Notes under the pieces: generated by a model
Databases searched by the model: none
The model's input: the letters and a program-made list of their open reading frames with translations, nothing else
Told to the model about the DNA's origin: nothing
Translations under genes and position numbers: made by a program
Shown here: positions 26,808 to 38,896 of the stretch, in pieces
Layout of the letters: the number at the start of each line of letters is the position of its first letter
Position numbering within the stretch: position 1 is the stretch's first letter
DNA from: Rheinheimera nanhaiensis E407-8
GTDB taxonomy: Bacteria; Pseudomonadota; Gammaproteobacteria; Enterobacterales; Alteromonadaceae
Assembly: GCF_000296695.1 (NCBI RefSeq)
Contig: NZ_BAFK01000010.1
Coordinates: 62,001-126,000, forward strand
Length of the DNA: 64,000 nt
Direction: 5' to 3'

Positions 26808-28688
26808 TCAGTTGATGCTGCAGCTGACGCAGTATGAGTAAACGCCATTTGGATCATTAAACTGGTTTAACAGCACAAAGTCTTGTTTTAACTGTTTGCT
26901 CAGCTGTTGCAGCAGTTTTTGCTCGGCGCTAATGCCAGGTTGCGGTAACCAGCCCTGGGCTTTGGCTTCACCTAACAGATCTTTAATCATCTGCTCCGTT
27001 GGCGACAGCTCCTGCTGCACCACTTTGACGTCATACAGGGTTAAACCGGCTTTGTCGGCAGCGGCTTTTACCGCATCATCCAGCGTACCCAGTTTATCGA
27101 CCAGGCCAAGCTCTAACGCCTTACGACCGGTCCACACCCGGCCCTGAGCTACCTTGTCTACGTCGGCGTTTGACATATTACGGTTTTCACCCACCAGAGT
27201 TAAAAACTCGGTATAGCCACGCTCAATTAACAGCTGGAACAGGTCTTTGGCGTTCTTGTCCAGGCCTTTAAACAGCGGTAAACCGGCCGAGAAACCGGCA
27301 AGCTCAGTAGTGCCAACGCCATCGACATTTAGGCCCAGCGTGGCAAAGGCGTCTTCTGCGGTGTGCAACAGGCCAAAGATACCGATAGAGCCGGTGATAG
27401 TAGTAGGGGCTGCCCAAATCTCATTGGCCGGTGCGGCAATCCAGTAACCGCCTGACGCAGCCACCGCACCCATAGAGGCAATAACAGGTTTACCCGCTTC
27501 ACGCAGTAAGCGAATTTCCTGGCCAATCACTTCTGAGGCATAAGCACTGCCGCCAGGGCTGTCGATCCGTAGCACAACGGCTTTAATTTTATCGTCATGG
27601 CGTGCTTTACGCAGCAGGGCCGCAGTAGAATCACCGCCTATGGTGCCGGCTTTGGCGGTGCCATCGACAATAACCCCACGGGCAACAATCACACCTACTT
27701 TGTCGGTAACCGGGTTATCAAACTGCTTAGCGGGAATAACCAGCTTAGCGTAGTCTGCAAAGGTAACATGGTTATAGGTATGCTCGTCATCTTCACCGAC
27801 GATAGCAATTAAATCGCGGCGAAAGGCTTCACGGGTTTTAATGGCATCGACCAGGCCGGCATTCACCGAATACTGGCTTAAATCGCCTTCAGCGGCTTGC
27901 AGTTTTTCCAGCAGGGCGGCAAAGGTCTCATCAAAGTTATCGACGGCAAAACCACGACGCTCGGCTACCTGGGCTTTGTAATCGCCCCACAGCTCGGTTA
28001 ACCAGGCGCTGTTAGCCTCTTTGGCCTCAGGCGACATGTCGTTACGTAAAAACGGCTCTACGGCAGACTTATAAGTACCAACGCGGAACACATGGGTGTT
28101 AATTTTCAGCTTTTCCAAGGCGTTTTTGTAATACATCGGGTAGCTGCCATAGCCTTCCAGCAGCACAGCGCCCATTGGCGTTAAGCTGATTTCATCAGCA
28201 TAGCTGGCCAGGAAATACTGGTTTTGGCCATAAAAACCACCATAGGCAAACACTTTTTTGCCGGCGGCTTTAAAGCCGGTAATGGCATCACCAATACGCT
28301 GTAATTTGTCCAGTGAGCCACGGCCCAGCATAGATAAGTCCAGTACCATGGCCTGAATACGGTTGTCGGTCGTAGCTTTGCTAATCACGGTGACCACATC
28401 TGATACCAGCACTTCGGGTGCTTCTTCTTCGGCGCCCAGGCTTTCGTTAATAGCGGTAGCAATAGGATCTGTCCAGCGCTTTTCTTCTACCAGATCGCCA
28501 GTCAGGTTCAGCACCAGGGCGGCCGTCGGCGGCACTTTTACCTTATCATCGCCGCTGAAGATAGAAGTGATAATGACACCTACCACGAAAATAAACAGCA
28601 GGTTAAGAATAAGCGAGCGAAAGCCACGGTATATACGTGCTATCGCGCTGAATAACCGGCGGATAGGGCCAGATTTTTTTTCGGTCAT
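26808..28688 (-). CDS. sppA: Signal peptide peptidase SppA, 67K type
   Basis: A membrane-bound serine protease that degrades cleaved signal peptides. The 626-residue protein has one N-terminal membrane helix (SLILNLLFIFVVGVIITSIF, residues about 25-45) and a tandem duplicated peptidase domain. The catalytic Lys is in RVGTYKSAVEPFLRND of the first half, the catalytic Ser in SMGAVAASGGYWIAAP of the second, after IDSPGGSAYASEVI. Start chosen at MTEKKSG with AGGA about ten bases upstream; an in-frame ATG 17 codons earlier lacks a ribosome site. Confidence 0.95.
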   Translation of the reverse strand: MTEKKSGPIRRLFSAIARIYRGFRSLILNLLFIFVVGVIITSIFSGDDKVKVPPTAALVLNLTGDLVEEKRWTDPIATAINESLGAEEEAPEVLVSDVVTVISKATTDNRIQAMVLDLSMLGRGSLDKLQRIGDAITGFKAAGKKVFAYGGFYGQNQYFLASYADEISLTPMGAVLLEGYGSYPMYYKNALEKLKINTHVFRVGTYKSAVEPFLRNDMSPEAKEANSAWLTELWGDYKAQVAERRGFAVDNFDETFAALLEKLQAAEGDLSQYSVNAGLVDAIKTREAFRRDLIAIVGEDDEHTYNHVTFADYAKLVIPAKQFDNPVTDKVGVIVARGVIVDGTAKAGTIGGDSTAALLRKARHDDKIKAVVLRIDSPGGSAYASEVIGQEIRLLREAGKPVIASMGAVAASGGYWIAAPANEIWAAPTTITGSIGIFGLLHTAEDAFATLGLNVDGVGTTELAGFSAGLPLFKGLDKNAKDLFQLLIERGYTEFLTLVGENRNMSNADVDKVAQGRVWTGRKALELGLVDKLGTLDDAVKAAADKAGLTLYDVKVVQQELSPTEQMIKDLLGEAKAQGWLPQPGISAEQKLLQQLSKQLKQDFVLLNQFNDPNGVYSYCVSCSIN

Positions 28689-28857
28689 GGAAGCGTCCTG
28701 TATTAACAAACTATTTTTACTTAGGGTTATGCTAAACAATTTGCTGTCAAAGACTAAATGGAATTTGTAAGTAAATGTGTAACACTTTACCCGCTTAGCC
28801 CACCCACTAATACAGGGGCTTGCGCCTTTGCTTGCTATCGTTTGGCAAAGCGGCTAA

Positions 28858-30915
<2,058 letters not shown>

Positions 30916-30971
30916 CGCGCACTAAGTGGTTTGCACCAAAGCCGGGCGCCATTTTGGCGCATTCCCTACGC

Positions 30972-30998
30972 AAAGGCACCATGTTGGTGCCTTTGTCA
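30972..30998 (+). terminator. Terminator after fadH
   Basis: AAAGGCACC-ATGTT-GGTGCCTTT followed by a short T-rich tail, about 60 bases past the fadH stop. Confidence 0.7.
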
Positions 30999-31151
30999 TT
31001 TCTGCGTCATGCCATTGCCATATCCGCCACCTAAGCTGTTGCCTTGCCAGCACATAAATTAGCCGCTATTCAGGTATTTACTGCCAAAGGCTGCTATTCT
31101 GGTATCAGCTTTGCACCCAATTCATTCATATCAGTGTAATTATCAAAGCCA

Positions 31152-31158
31152 ACAGGGA
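31152..31158 (+). promoter_or_regulatory. CsrA-like site over the glgC ribosome-binding site
   Basis: ACAGGGA matches the core ACARGGA of the CsrA (RsmA) consensus and contains the GGGAG Shine-Dalgarno seven bases before the glgC ATG. CsrA repression of glgC is established in Escherichia coli; here it is inferred from the motif. Confidence 0.4.
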
Positions 31159-31165
31159 GTTATAT

Positions 31166-32401
31166 ATGTCCGGTGTATTAACCATGATACTGGCAGGTGG
31201 TGAAGGTACCCGTTTAGCGCCGCTGACCGGCATCAGGGCTAAACCTGCGGTACCTTTCGGCGGTAACTATCGCATTATTGATTTTGTGTTAAACAACTTT
31301 GTGAACTCGGATTTACTGCAAATCTTTGTTATTACCCAGTTTAAATCACACTCGCTGATGAAACACCTAAGCCGCGCCTGGCGGGTGTCGGGCTTAACCA
31401 ACCGCTTTATTGACCCTATACCGGCGCAAATGCAAACCGGTAAACACTGGTATTTAGGCACGGCCGATGCCATTTACCAGAACCTGCATTTAATTCATGG
31501 CCTGGACCCGGAGCATGTTTGTGTGTTTGGCGGCGACCACATCTATAAAATGGATGTACGGGACATGCTGAACTACCACCGGCAAAATAATGCCCGTTTA
31601 ACGGTGGCGGCGATACCGGTGCCAGTAGAGCAGGCGCATGAGTTTGGTGTTATTGAGGTCGATGCGCACGGTAAAATGATTGGCTTTGAAGAAAAACCGA
31701 AAAGTAACCCGAAAACCATTCCCGGCCGGCCAGATTATGTGCTGGCGTCGATGGGCAATTATATTTTTGAAGCCAAAACCCTGGTTGATGTACTGGAAGA
31801 AGATGCGAAACAAGTTGATTCCAAACACGATTTTGGCCATAACATTATTCCGGCACTGTATCCGTCGGGCGATGTGTACGTGTACGATTTTTCCTCCAAT
31901 ACCATTCGCGGTGAAAACGAGCGCAGTGCCGGTTACTGGCGTGATGTGGGCACCTTAGATTCGTACTATCAGGCTAATATGGATCTGATAGCGGTAGAGC
32001 CGCCGTTTGACTTGTATAACCGCTACTGGCCGCTACGCGGTTATACTCCGCCGGTACCGCCGGCCAAGTTTGTACACGACGAAACTAACCGCACCGGTCA
32101 GGCCATTAGTTCTATGGTGGCGTCGGGCTGTATTGTCAGCGGCGCCATCGTATATCAGTCTATCCTGGGTTTTAACGTGCATGTACACAGCCACAGCTAC
32201 ATTGAAAAATGCGTGCTGATGGGCAATAACGACATTGGTCGTGGTTGTCGCATCCGCCGTGCCATTATCGACAAAGACGTTAAAATTGCCCCCGGCACCG
32301 TAATAGGCGAAGATCCGGTGTTAGATAAGCAGCGTTTTCATGTCTCTGCCAGCGGTGTGGTCGTGATCCCCAAGGGCGCCAAAATTGGTTTTGACGAATG
32401 A
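31166..32401 (+). CDS. glgC: Glucose-1-phosphate adenylyltransferase (ADP-glucose pyrophosphorylase)
   Basis: Makes ADP-glucose, the committed step of glycogen synthesis. The 411-residue protein shows the nucleotidyltransferase signature LAGGEGTRLAPLTGIRAKPAVPFGG with the pyrophosphate loop, FGGDHIYKMDVRDML, GFEEKPK with the substrate Lys, DFGHNIIP, and a C-terminal left-handed beta-helix (VSGAIVYQSILGFNVHVHS). It is 40 bases ahead of glgA, forming an operon. A CsrA-like motif covers its ribosome site. Upstream 250 bases contain the fadH terminator and an unremarkable promoter region. Confidence 0.97.
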   Translation: MSGVLTMILAGGEGTRLAPLTGIRAKPAVPFGGNYRIIDFVLNNFVNSDLLQIFVITQFKSHSLMKHLSRAWRVSGLTNRFIDPIPAQMQTGKHWYLGTADAIYQNLHLIHGLDPEHVCVFGGDHIYKMDVRDMLNYHRQNNARLTVAAIPVPVEQAHEFGVIEVDAHGKMIGFEEKPKSNPKTIPGRPDYVLASMGNYIFEAKTLVDVLEEDAKQVDSKHDFGHNIIPALYPSGDVYVYDFSSNTIRGENERSAGYWRDVGTLDSYYQANMDLIAVEPPFDLYNRYWPLRGYTPPVPPAKFVHDETNRTGQAISSMVASGCIVSGAIVYQSILGFNVHVHSHSYIEKCVLMGNNDIGRGCRIRRAIIDKDVKIAPGTVIGEDPVLDKQRFHVSASGVVVIPKGAKIGFDE

Positions 32402-32441
32402 TGTTGATAGCTAAAAGATTGATAAGTAAAAGGTTAGGGTA

Positions 32442-33854
32442 GTGCATATAGTCTTTATTTGCAGCGAATACGAGGGCTTAATAAAAACCGGCGGCCTGGC
32501 CGATGCTTGCCGTGGTTTGGCGCAGGCGTTACTGGCACAAGGCCATCAGGTTACGGTAATACTGCCCTGTTACCAGCCGCTGTATGCGCTGCGTAGCGGC
32601 GTTTTTAGCAGTGTCTATACCGATCTGGCCGGCCGCCAGTTTGGCTGCGCGGTGCATGAAGTTGAGCAGGGTGGTGTCAATATCGCCCTGGTTGAGCACG
32701 ATGATTTTTTCAAACGTGAACGGCCCTATGACGATGGCGAGCATGGCTACACCGATAACCCGCTGCGCTTTGCGTTTTTTTGCAAAGCGGCGCTACAGTG
32801 GCTGCTGCAAAGCGACAAGCCGGTTGATGTGATTCACGGTCACGACTGGCAAAGTGCGGCGGCGGCCTACTATTTAAAGCAGCATTTTAACCAATCAGCG
32901 CTGGCGGCGGTGCCTTTTGTGTTTAGTATTCATAATGGCGCTTATCAGGAGCGCTGCGCGGCGCATTGGCGAAGCGAGCTGGCCATTGAACCCGCGCGAA
33001 GCGATGAGCTTAATTTTTTGGCCACCGCCCTTAGTTATGCCGACAAAATTAATACCGTAAGCCAGGGCTACCGTGACGAGCTGATGCAAGAGCCGATGGC
33101 AAGCGGCTTAAGCGCTTTGTACCAGCAGCGCGCAGCGGATTTTGCCGGTATTTTAAACGGCTGTGATTACCAGCTGTGGGACCCGTCCAGCGATACGCAT
33201 TTAGCGGCGAACTATAGCGCTTCGAAGCTCAGTGGCAAGCGTGTCTGCCAGCAAACCATACGTGAAGAGCTGGGGCTTGGTGCAAGTAAAGCACCGCTTT
33301 TTGTTGGCGTAAGCCGTTTAACCGGGCAAAAAGGCTATGACTATCTGGTGCCGGCACTGAGCCGCTTTTTGGCGCATTCTGCGGCGCAGGTCATTATTAT
33401 GGGCACCGGCGAGCAGCGTTATGTCACGGCGTTGCAGCAACTGGCACAGCAGTATCCACAGCAGTGCCGTTTTGTTGAGGGCTTTAGCGATGCCATGGCG
33501 CATCAGCTTGAAGCCGCCGGCGACTTCTTTTTAATGCCCTCTTTGTTTGAGCCCTGCGGGTTAAACCAGCTTTACAGTTTACGTTACGGCACTGTGCCGC
33601 TAGTGCGCCTTACCGGCGGCTTAAAAGACACGGTAAAACCCTGGCCGGGGCGGGGTGCTACCGGCATTGGCTTTACCGAGCCGGATATTGCCGCCACCTT
33701 AGCTGCGCTTAACCAGGCTGAGTTGCTGTACAGCAAAGCCGATAGCTACCGGCGGGTGCAGCAAAATGGCATGGTACAAAACTTCAGCTGGCAAGCCGCT
33801 GCCAGCCAGTATCTGGCGCTGTACCAGCAGGCGCTTTGGCAAAACGCGCATTAA
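32442..33854 (+). CDS. glgA: Glycogen synthase (ADP-glucose, GT5)
   Basis: Adds glucosyl units from ADP-glucose to glycogen. The 470-residue GT-B protein starts with GTG (MHIVFICSEYEGLIKTGG). Motifs: KTGGLADACRGLAQAL (KxGGL nucleotide-binding loop), HGHDWQSAAAAYYLK, HNGAYQ, ILNGCDYQLW, GVSRLTGQKGYDYLVP and LFEPCGLNQLYSLRYGTVPL with the catalytic Glu and substrate loop. The LADAC segment differs slightly from the usual LGDV. Operon with glgC. The rest of the glycogen genes (glgB, glgX) are 21 kb away in this window. Confidence 0.95.
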   Translation: MHIVFICSEYEGLIKTGGLADACRGLAQALLAQGHQVTVILPCYQPLYALRSGVFSSVYTDLAGRQFGCAVHEVEQGGVNIALVEHDDFFKRERPYDDGEHGYTDNPLRFAFFCKAALQWLLQSDKPVDVIHGHDWQSAAAAYYLKQHFNQSALAAVPFVFSIHNGAYQERCAAHWRSELAIEPARSDELNFLATALSYADKINTVSQGYRDELMQEPMASGLSALYQQRAADFAGILNGCDYQLWDPSSDTHLAANYSASKLSGKRVCQQTIREELGLGASKAPLFVGVSRLTGQKGYDYLVPALSRFLAHSAAQVIIMGTGEQRYVTALQQLAQQYPQQCRFVEGFSDAMAHQLEAAGDFFLMPSLFEPCGLNQLYSLRYGTVPLVRLTGGLKDTVKPWPGRGATGIGFTEPDIAATLAALNQAELLYSKADSYRRVQQNGMVQNFSWQAAASQYLALYQQALWQNAH

Positions 33855-33902
33855 AAAGCCGCAAATTGGTTGAAAGGGCGGCAGGCGCGCGTTACCTTGC
33901 CA

Positions 33903-33921
33903 TAATCTGATGTAAAGATTA
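33903..33921. repeat. Short inverted repeat before ydjA
   Basis: TAATCT, seven bases, AGATTA. It could be an operator near the ydjA promoter, with its start codon about 50 bases on; no family is suggested. Confidence 0.3.
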
Positions 33922-33968
33922 CTGTTAATTTGCTAGGCTGCGCGCAGCTACCACCATCGGGGTTTTTT

Positions 33969-34526
33969 ATGGATGCATTAACTTTACTTCACAGCCGTTA
34001 TTCGTCAGCCCGTTTAACCGAACCCGCCCCGGCAGGCGAAGCGCTGGACAACATTAAGCGCGCCGCGCTGCAGGTGCCGGACCACGGCAATTTACGCCCC
34101 TGGCGTTTTATTATCGCCGAAGGTCGTCAGGCGCTGTGTCGCCTGGGTGATATTTTTGCCGAAGCGGCCGTAGAGGACGATCCGGCCATTTCCAACGAGC
34201 TGCTAGAGCGCGCCCGGCAGCTGCCACTGCGTGCGCCTATGGTGATTGTCTGTATCGCCAAGGCGGTAGAGCATGCCAAAGTGCCGTTAATTGAACAGCA
34301 ACACTCTGCCGCCTGCGCCATATTAGCCATGCAGCAAGCCGCTTTTGCTCAGGGTTTTGGCGGCATCTGGCGCACCGGCGCCTATGCCCAGTTAGATTTT
34401 GTTAAACAAGCGCTGGAGCTGGGTGAAGACGACGAAATTGTCGGCTTTTTATACCTGGGCACACCAAGCGGCGAACCAGCTAAACGCCACACGCCCGAGC
34501 CAGCGGAGTATTTTTCTTATCTTTAA
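33969..34526 (+). CDS. ydjA: YdjA-type nitroreductase family protein
   Basis: A 185-residue FMN-dependent flavoprotein, close in length to Escherichia coli YdjA (183). It begins MDALTLLHSRYSSARLTEPAP and has DHGNLRPWRFIIAEG, the C-terminal AFAQGFGGIWRTGAY and GFLYLGTPSGEPAKR, all matching YdjA by eye. This group is the minimal nitroreductase fold and its physiological substrate is unknown. Start placed at the ATG that gives the family N terminus; an upstream in-frame start would add a non-homologous 13 residues. It converges on asnS with a shared terminator. Confidence 0.92.
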   Translation: MDALTLLHSRYSSARLTEPAPAGEALDNIKRAALQVPDHGNLRPWRFIIAEGRQALCRLGDIFAEAAVEDDPAISNELLERARQLPLRAPMVIVCIAKAVEHAKVPLIEQQHSAACAILAMQQAAFAQGFGGIWRTGAYAQLDFVKQALELGEDDEIVGFLYLGTPSGEPAKRHTPEPAEYFSYL

Positions 34527-34543
34527 GTTGCTTTGAATCAAAT

Positions 34544-34573
34544 AAAAAAGGCGCTGATTAAAGCGCCTTTTCT
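34544..34573. terminator. Bidirectional terminator between ydjA and asnS
   Basis: AAAAAAGGCGC-TGATTAAA-GCGCCTTTT serves the rightward ydjA and, read on the minus strand, the leftward asnS. Confidence 0.8.
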
Positions 34574-34600
34574 GCAGTTAATGCTATTAGAGCAAGCTAT

Positions 34601-36001
34601 TTAGAACTCAGCATTACCCGGTGTGCGTGGGAAGGCGATTACATCGCGGATATTACCAATACCGGTAACGTACGACACCAAACGCTCGAAACCTAAGCCA
34701 AAACCGGCGTGCGGCACTGTGCCGTAACGGCGCAGGTCGCGGTACCAGCCATAAGCTTCTTTATCCAGGCCCATTTCGTCCAGGCGTTTATCAAAAGCCT
34801 CTAAGCGCTCTTCGCGCTGGCTGCCGCCGATAATTTCACCTATGCCGGGGGCTAATACGTCCATGGCTGCTACCGTTTTACCATCGTCATTTAAGCGCAT
34901 GTAAAAGGCTTTAATGTCTTTCGGGTAGTTTTGCATAATGATAGGCGCGCCCACATGCTCTTCAGCCAGGTAGCGTTCGTGCTCAGACTGTAAATCGACA
35001 CCCCATTCCACCGGGTATTCAAACTTTTTACCGCAGGTTTTCAGAATTTCAATAGCGTCGGTGTAGTCCATCCGCACAAAGCTGGAATCGACCAGTTGCT
35101 GTAAACGGGTAACGGCGGTGGGGTCGATACGCTCGGCGAAAAACGCCATATCGTCAGCGCGCTCGGTTAATACCGCTTTACAGACGTATTTCAGCATATC
35201 TTCAGCCAGCTGGGCGATGTCTTTAAGTTCAGCAAAGGCCACTTCCGGCTCTATCATCCAAAACTCGGCCAAGTGGCGGCTGGTGTTAGAGTTTTCTGCG
35301 CGGAAGGTTGGGCCAAAGGTGTAAATTTTTGACATGGCACAGGCGTAGGTTTCGCCGTTTAACTGGCCGGATACGGTTAAAAAGGTTTCTTTACCGAAGA
35401 AATCCTGGCTGTAATCCACTTTGCCTTTGTCAGTGCGCGGCAGGTTTTCCATGTCCAATGTGCTAACGCGGAACATCTCGCCGGCGCCTTCAGCATCGGA
35501 GCCGGTAATAATAGGCGTGCTGATCCAGTAATAACCCTGCTCGTGGAAAAAGCGGTGTACCGCCTGGGCTAAACAGTGGCGCACCCGGGTAACAGCGCCC
35601 ATAATGTTGGTGCGCGGGCGCAGGTGGGCGTGTTCACGCAGGTACTCCATACTGTGGCGCTTGGGGGCCATAGGGTAGGTGTCCGGGTTTTCTACCCAAC
35701 CCAATACCTCTACGCTGGTGGCTTGCAACTCAAACGCCTGGCCCTGGCCTTCAGAGCGTGCGATAGTGCCGGTTACGGCCACCGAGCAGGAGGTGGTTAA
35801 ACGCTTTACTTCAGACTCGTAATTATTCAGCTCTGCCGGCGCTACGGCCTGCACAGCGTCAAAGCAGCTGCCATCATGAATAGCTAAAAAGGAAATGCCG
35901 GCTTTTGAATCGCGGCGGGTGCGGATCCAGCCTTTAACGGTGACAGTGTCACCAACGGCATAGCGACCTGCTAATACATCTTTAATAACGGCGTGCGTCA
36001 T
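34601..36001 (-). CDS. asnS: Asparaginyl-tRNA synthetase
   Basis: Charges tRNA(Asn). From the chosen ATG the protein has 466 residues, the length of the Escherichia coli enzyme; an upstream in-frame start would add 26 non-homologous residues. The N-terminal OB fold ([25 protein letters not shown]) binds the anticodon. Class II motifs follow: motif 1 region [23 protein letters not shown], motif 2 [21 protein letters not shown], and motif 3 [16 protein letters not shown]. The ribosome site is TGGAG. It is divergent from a small membrane-protein gene. Confidence 0.97.
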   Translation of the reverse strand: MTHAVIKDVLAGRYAVGDTVTVKGWIRTRRDSKAGISFLAIHDGSCFDAVQAVAPAELNNYESEVKRLTTSCSVAVTGTIARSEGQGQAFELQATSVEVLGWVENPDTYPMAPKRHSMEYLREHAHLRPRTNIMGAVTRVRHCLAQAVHRFFHEQGYYWISTPIITGSDAEGAGEMFRVSTLDMENLPRTDKGKVDYSQDFFGKETFLTVSGQLNGETYACAMSKIYTFGPTFRAENSNTSRHLAEFWMIEPEVAFAELKDIAQLAEDMLKYVCKAVLTERADDMAFFAERIDPTAVTRLQQLVDSSFVRMDYTDAIEILKTCGKKFEYPVEWGVDLQSEHERYLAEEHVGAPIIMQNYPKDIKAFYMRLNDDGKTVAAMDVLAPGIGEIIGGSQREERLEAFDKRLDEMGLDKEAYGWYRDLRRYGTVPHAGFGLGFERLVSYVTGIGNIRDVIAFPRTPGNAEF

Positions 36002-36103
36002 GCAACAAACTCCAGAGGGTGTAAACTTTAGACAACTGCGTAAAGCCTGTAATGATACTGCGGCTAACGCACAACACAAGTAAAACTTAGCCGGGTAAAA
36101 AAA

Positions 36104-36478
36104 TTGACTGACAGCAGCAGAAAAGCCGAAAAGTTTGAACGGCGTCAGGGGCCGGATTGGATCTGCCGCGCCTTTGGCTGGCTGGCCATTAGCGGCTGGT
36201 TATTGTTCTTGCTGGCGATGATTATTGCCCATTACGCCAGGCCAGAGATGGACACCGGTCTGGTGCGTTATTGGGGCATTGAAATTCGTAGCGAATGGCA
36301 CCCTATGTTAACCTTGTGCCTGCAATATTTTTTACTGGCCTCGGCCATTAGCAGTGGCTTAAGTTTACTGTTAAACCGGCTGCGGCTGCGCCGGCGTACA
36401 GACCATCTGCACTTTAATATTGTGCTTTTGCTATTAAGCTGTTTAAGCCTGTTGCTGTATTTGTTCTGGTATGTTTAA
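36104..36478 (+). CDS. Small membrane protein, unknown function
   Basis: A 124-residue protein with three predicted membrane helices ([60 protein letters not shown]). The start appears to be TTG ([15 protein letters not shown]). A charged N terminus and the [10 protein letters not shown] loop suggest orientation by the positive-inside rule. It converges on bioA, overlapping its end by four bases. Similar proteins are common in Alteromonadales, but I know of no function. Confidence 0.7.
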   Translation: MTDSSRKAEKFERRQGPDWICRAFGWLAISGWLLFLLAMIIAHYARPEMDTGLVRYWGIEIRSEWHPMLTLCLQYFLLASAISSGLSLLLNRLRLRRRTDHLHFNIVLLLLSCLSLLLYLFWYV

Positions 36479-37746
36479 ACGCCAACGACCGCACGCATGG
36501 CAAAGCTGAGCTTAGTTAACTGTGCCGGGCTGATAATAAAAGGCGGCATCACGTAAATCAGGTTATTAAAGGGGCGGATCCATACGCCAAGCTCGACAAA
36601 CTGCTGCTGCAAGGCGGCGACATTCACCTTGTCATGCATCTCCAGCACGCCAATAGCGCCTAACACCCGTACATCTTTTACCAGCGGTGATTGGACACAG
36701 GGCGCAAGCTCAGCCTTTAACTGGCGTTCTATCGCCGCTACCTGCTGTTGCCAGTCGCCCTGGGCGATAAGACTTAAACTGGCACTGGCCACGGCGCAGG
36801 CCAGTGGGTTAGCCATAAAGGTCGGGCCGTGCATTAGGCCGCCGGCGGCGCTTTGACTGATGCCACGGGCGATTTCATCGCTGCACAAGGTAGCAGCCAG
36901 GGTTATATAGCCGCCGCTTAGCGCTTTACCCACGCACATGATATCGGGTGCTATATTGGCATGTTCACAGGCAAACAGTTTGCCGCTGCGGCCAAAGCCG
37001 GTGGCAATTTCATCGGCTATCAGCAGTACCTGGTACTTATCGCACAACGCACGGGCGCGGCGCAAATACTCAGGATGATAAAAGCGCATACCGCCATAGC
37101 CTTGCACTATTGGCTCTAAAATAAGCGCGGCAATTTCATCGTGTTTTTCTGCCAACAGTTGCTGCAGCGGGGCGATATCCTCCGGCAAAAACTCACCGTC
37201 AAAGCGGCTTAGTGGCGCCGGTAAAAAGTAGTGCTGGGGTAACAGGCTGGCAAACATATCGTGCATGCCATCAACCGGATCGCACACCGCCATGGCGGCA
37301 AAGGTATCGCCATGATAGCCCTTACGCAGGCTAATCAGCTTTTGTTTTTGTGGCGTAGCGCTGGCCAGCCAGTATTGCAGCGCCATTTTTATCGCCACTT
37401 CTACCGCGATAGAGCCACTGTCGGCTAAAAATACTTTGGTTAACTTGCTTGGCACCATACTAAGCAGCTGCTGACACAGCTGCACCGCGGGTTGATGCGT
37501 AATGCCGCCAAACATCACATGCGCCATTTTGCCAAGTTGTTCGGTTACTGCAGCGTTAAGCACAGGATGGTTATAGCCGTGCACGGCCGACCACCAGGAG
37601 GCTGTGCCATCGACCAGACGCTGACCGTCTTCCAGCTCCAGTTCACAGCCTGCTGCCGCCACCACCGGATACACCGGCAGCGGGTTTAGCATAGAAGTGT
37701 AGGGGTGCCAGATATGCTCGCGATCAAACGTCAAATTAATGCTCAT
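36475..37746 (-). CDS. bioA: Adenosylmethionine-8-amino-7-oxononanoate aminotransferase
   Basis: Makes 7,8-diaminopelargonic acid from KAPA using S-adenosylmethionine, a biotin pathway step. The 423-residue class III aminotransferase shows [16 protein letters not shown] at the N terminus, [36 protein letters not shown], the PLP Asp in [18 protein letters not shown], and the PLP Lys in [16 protein letters not shown]. It is divergent from bioBFCD, as in Escherichia coli, with a 106-base shared control region. Confidence 0.97.
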   Translation of the reverse strand: MSINLTFDREHIWHPYTSMLNPLPVYPVVAAAGCELELEDGQRLVDGTASWWSAVHGYNHPVLNAAVTEQLGKMAHVMFGGITHQPAVQLCQQLLSMVPSKLTKVFLADSGSIAVEVAIKMALQYWLASATPQKQKLISLRKGYHGDTFAAMAVCDPVDGMHDMFASLLPQHYFLPAPLSRFDGEFLPEDIAPLQQLLAEKHDEIAALILEPIVQGYGGMRFYHPEYLRRARALCDKYQVLLIADEIATGFGRSGKLFACEHANIAPDIMCVGKALSGGYITLAATLCSDEIARGISQSAAGGLMHGPTFMANPLACAVASASLSLIAQGDWQQQVAAIERQLKAELAPCVQSPLVKDVRVLGAIGVLEMHDKVNVAALQQQFVELGVWIRPFNNLIYVMPPFIISPAQLTKLSFAMRAVVGV

Positions 37747-37784
37747 TATTTAACCTGTAGTAAAGTTTTGCTGCTGGTCTGTGT

Positions 37785-37813
37785 TGACAAGGCCCAAGTG
37801 GCGGTTAGACTAG
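37785..37813 (+). promoter_or_regulatory. Probable promoter of bioBFCD
   Basis: TTGACA, about 17 bases, AGACTA, in the bioA-bioB intergenic region. The usual BirA operator (TTGTAAACC ... GGTTTACAA) is not clearly present; only a degenerate GTGTTGACA ... GGTTAGACT arrangement overlaps this promoter. Confidence 0.4.
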
Positions 37814-37852
37814 CCGAAAATACTTATTAGCTCAATTTGATCAGGGATATTT

Positions 37853-38893
37853 ATGCAGGCTGTTGTCCGCCATGATTGGACCTTAGCGCAGGTTAACGCG
37901 CTGTACGCACTGCCATTTAATGATTTGCTGTTTCAGGCGCAAACGGTGCACCGTCAGCACTTTAAACCCAATGAAGTGCAGGTAAGTACCTTATTGTCGA
38001 TTAAAACCGGTGCCTGCGCCGAAGACTGTAAATACTGCCCGCAAAGTGGCCACTATAACACCGGTCTGGAACGCGAACGGCTGTTGGAAGTTGAGAAGGT
38101 GCTAACCCAGGCCAAAGCCGCCAAAGACAAAGGCGCCAGCCGGTTTTGTATGGGCGCCGCCTGGACCAACCCGAAGCAGCGCGATATGCCCTACATTATT
38201 GAAATGGTACGCGGTGTAAAAGCCATGGGGCTGGAAACCTGTATGACGCTGGGTATGCTTGATGGCGAGCAGGCGAAAACGCTGGCCGATGCCGGCCTGG
38301 ATTACTACAACCACAATCTGGATACCTCACCGGAGTTTTACGGTGAAATTATTACCACCCGTACTTATCAGGACCGCTTAGACACCCTAAGCCATGTGCG
38401 CGATGCCGGTATGAAAGTATGCTGCGGCGGCATTTTAGGCTTGGGCGAGAGCGCCAATGATCGCTCAGCACTGCTGATGCAGCTGGCCAATTTACCCGAG
38501 CACCCACAGAGTGTGCCGATTAACATGCTGGTAAAGGTAGCGGGCACGCCACTGGAAAACGTCGATGACTTAGACGCCTTCGAGTTTATCCGCACCATAG
38601 CAGTGGCACGTATTATGCTGCCCAAAAGCCATGTGCGCTTATCGGCTGGTCGTAGCCGTATGAACGAGCAAATGCAGGCGCTGTGTTTCTTTGCCGGCGC
38701 GAACTCGATTTTCTACGGCGATAAGCTGCTGACTACCGATAACCCGGAGGCTGATGCCGATATGCAGTTGTTTGCCAAACTGGGTATTACGCCAGAGCAG
38801 CGCCATGATGTGTCGGACGAAGCGCATCAACTGGCACTGGCCGATGCAATAAAAGAGCAGGCCAACCCGCCGCTATTTCATGCAGCGCAGTAA
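37853..38893 (+). CDS. bioB: Biotin synthase
   Basis: Radical-SAM enzyme that inserts sulfur into dethiobiotin. The 346-residue protein has the cluster motif [16 protein letters not shown] (Cys-x3-Cys-x2-Cys), [11 protein letters not shown] with the second cluster Cys region, [13 protein letters not shown], and [11 protein letters not shown]; the Arg ligand for the auxiliary cluster lies in VRLSAGR. First gene of the rightward biotin operon; three bases separate it from bioF. Confidence 0.98.
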   Translation: MQAVVRHDWTLAQVNALYALPFNDLLFQAQTVHRQHFKPNEVQVSTLLSIKTGACAEDCKYCPQSGHYNTGLERERLLEVEKVLTQAKAAKDKGASRFCMGAAWTNPKQRDMPYIIEMVRGVKAMGLETCMTLGMLDGEQAKTLADAGLDYYNHNLDTSPEFYGEIITTRTYQDRLDTLSHVRDAGMKVCCGGILGLGESANDRSALLMQLANLPEHPQSVPINMLVKVAGTPLENVDDLDAFEFIRTIAVARIMLPKSHVRLSAGRSRMNEQMQALCFFAGANSIFYGDKLLTTDNPEADADMQLFAKLGITPEQRHDVSDEAHQLALADAIKEQANPPLFHAAQ

Positions 38894-38896
38894 TCG

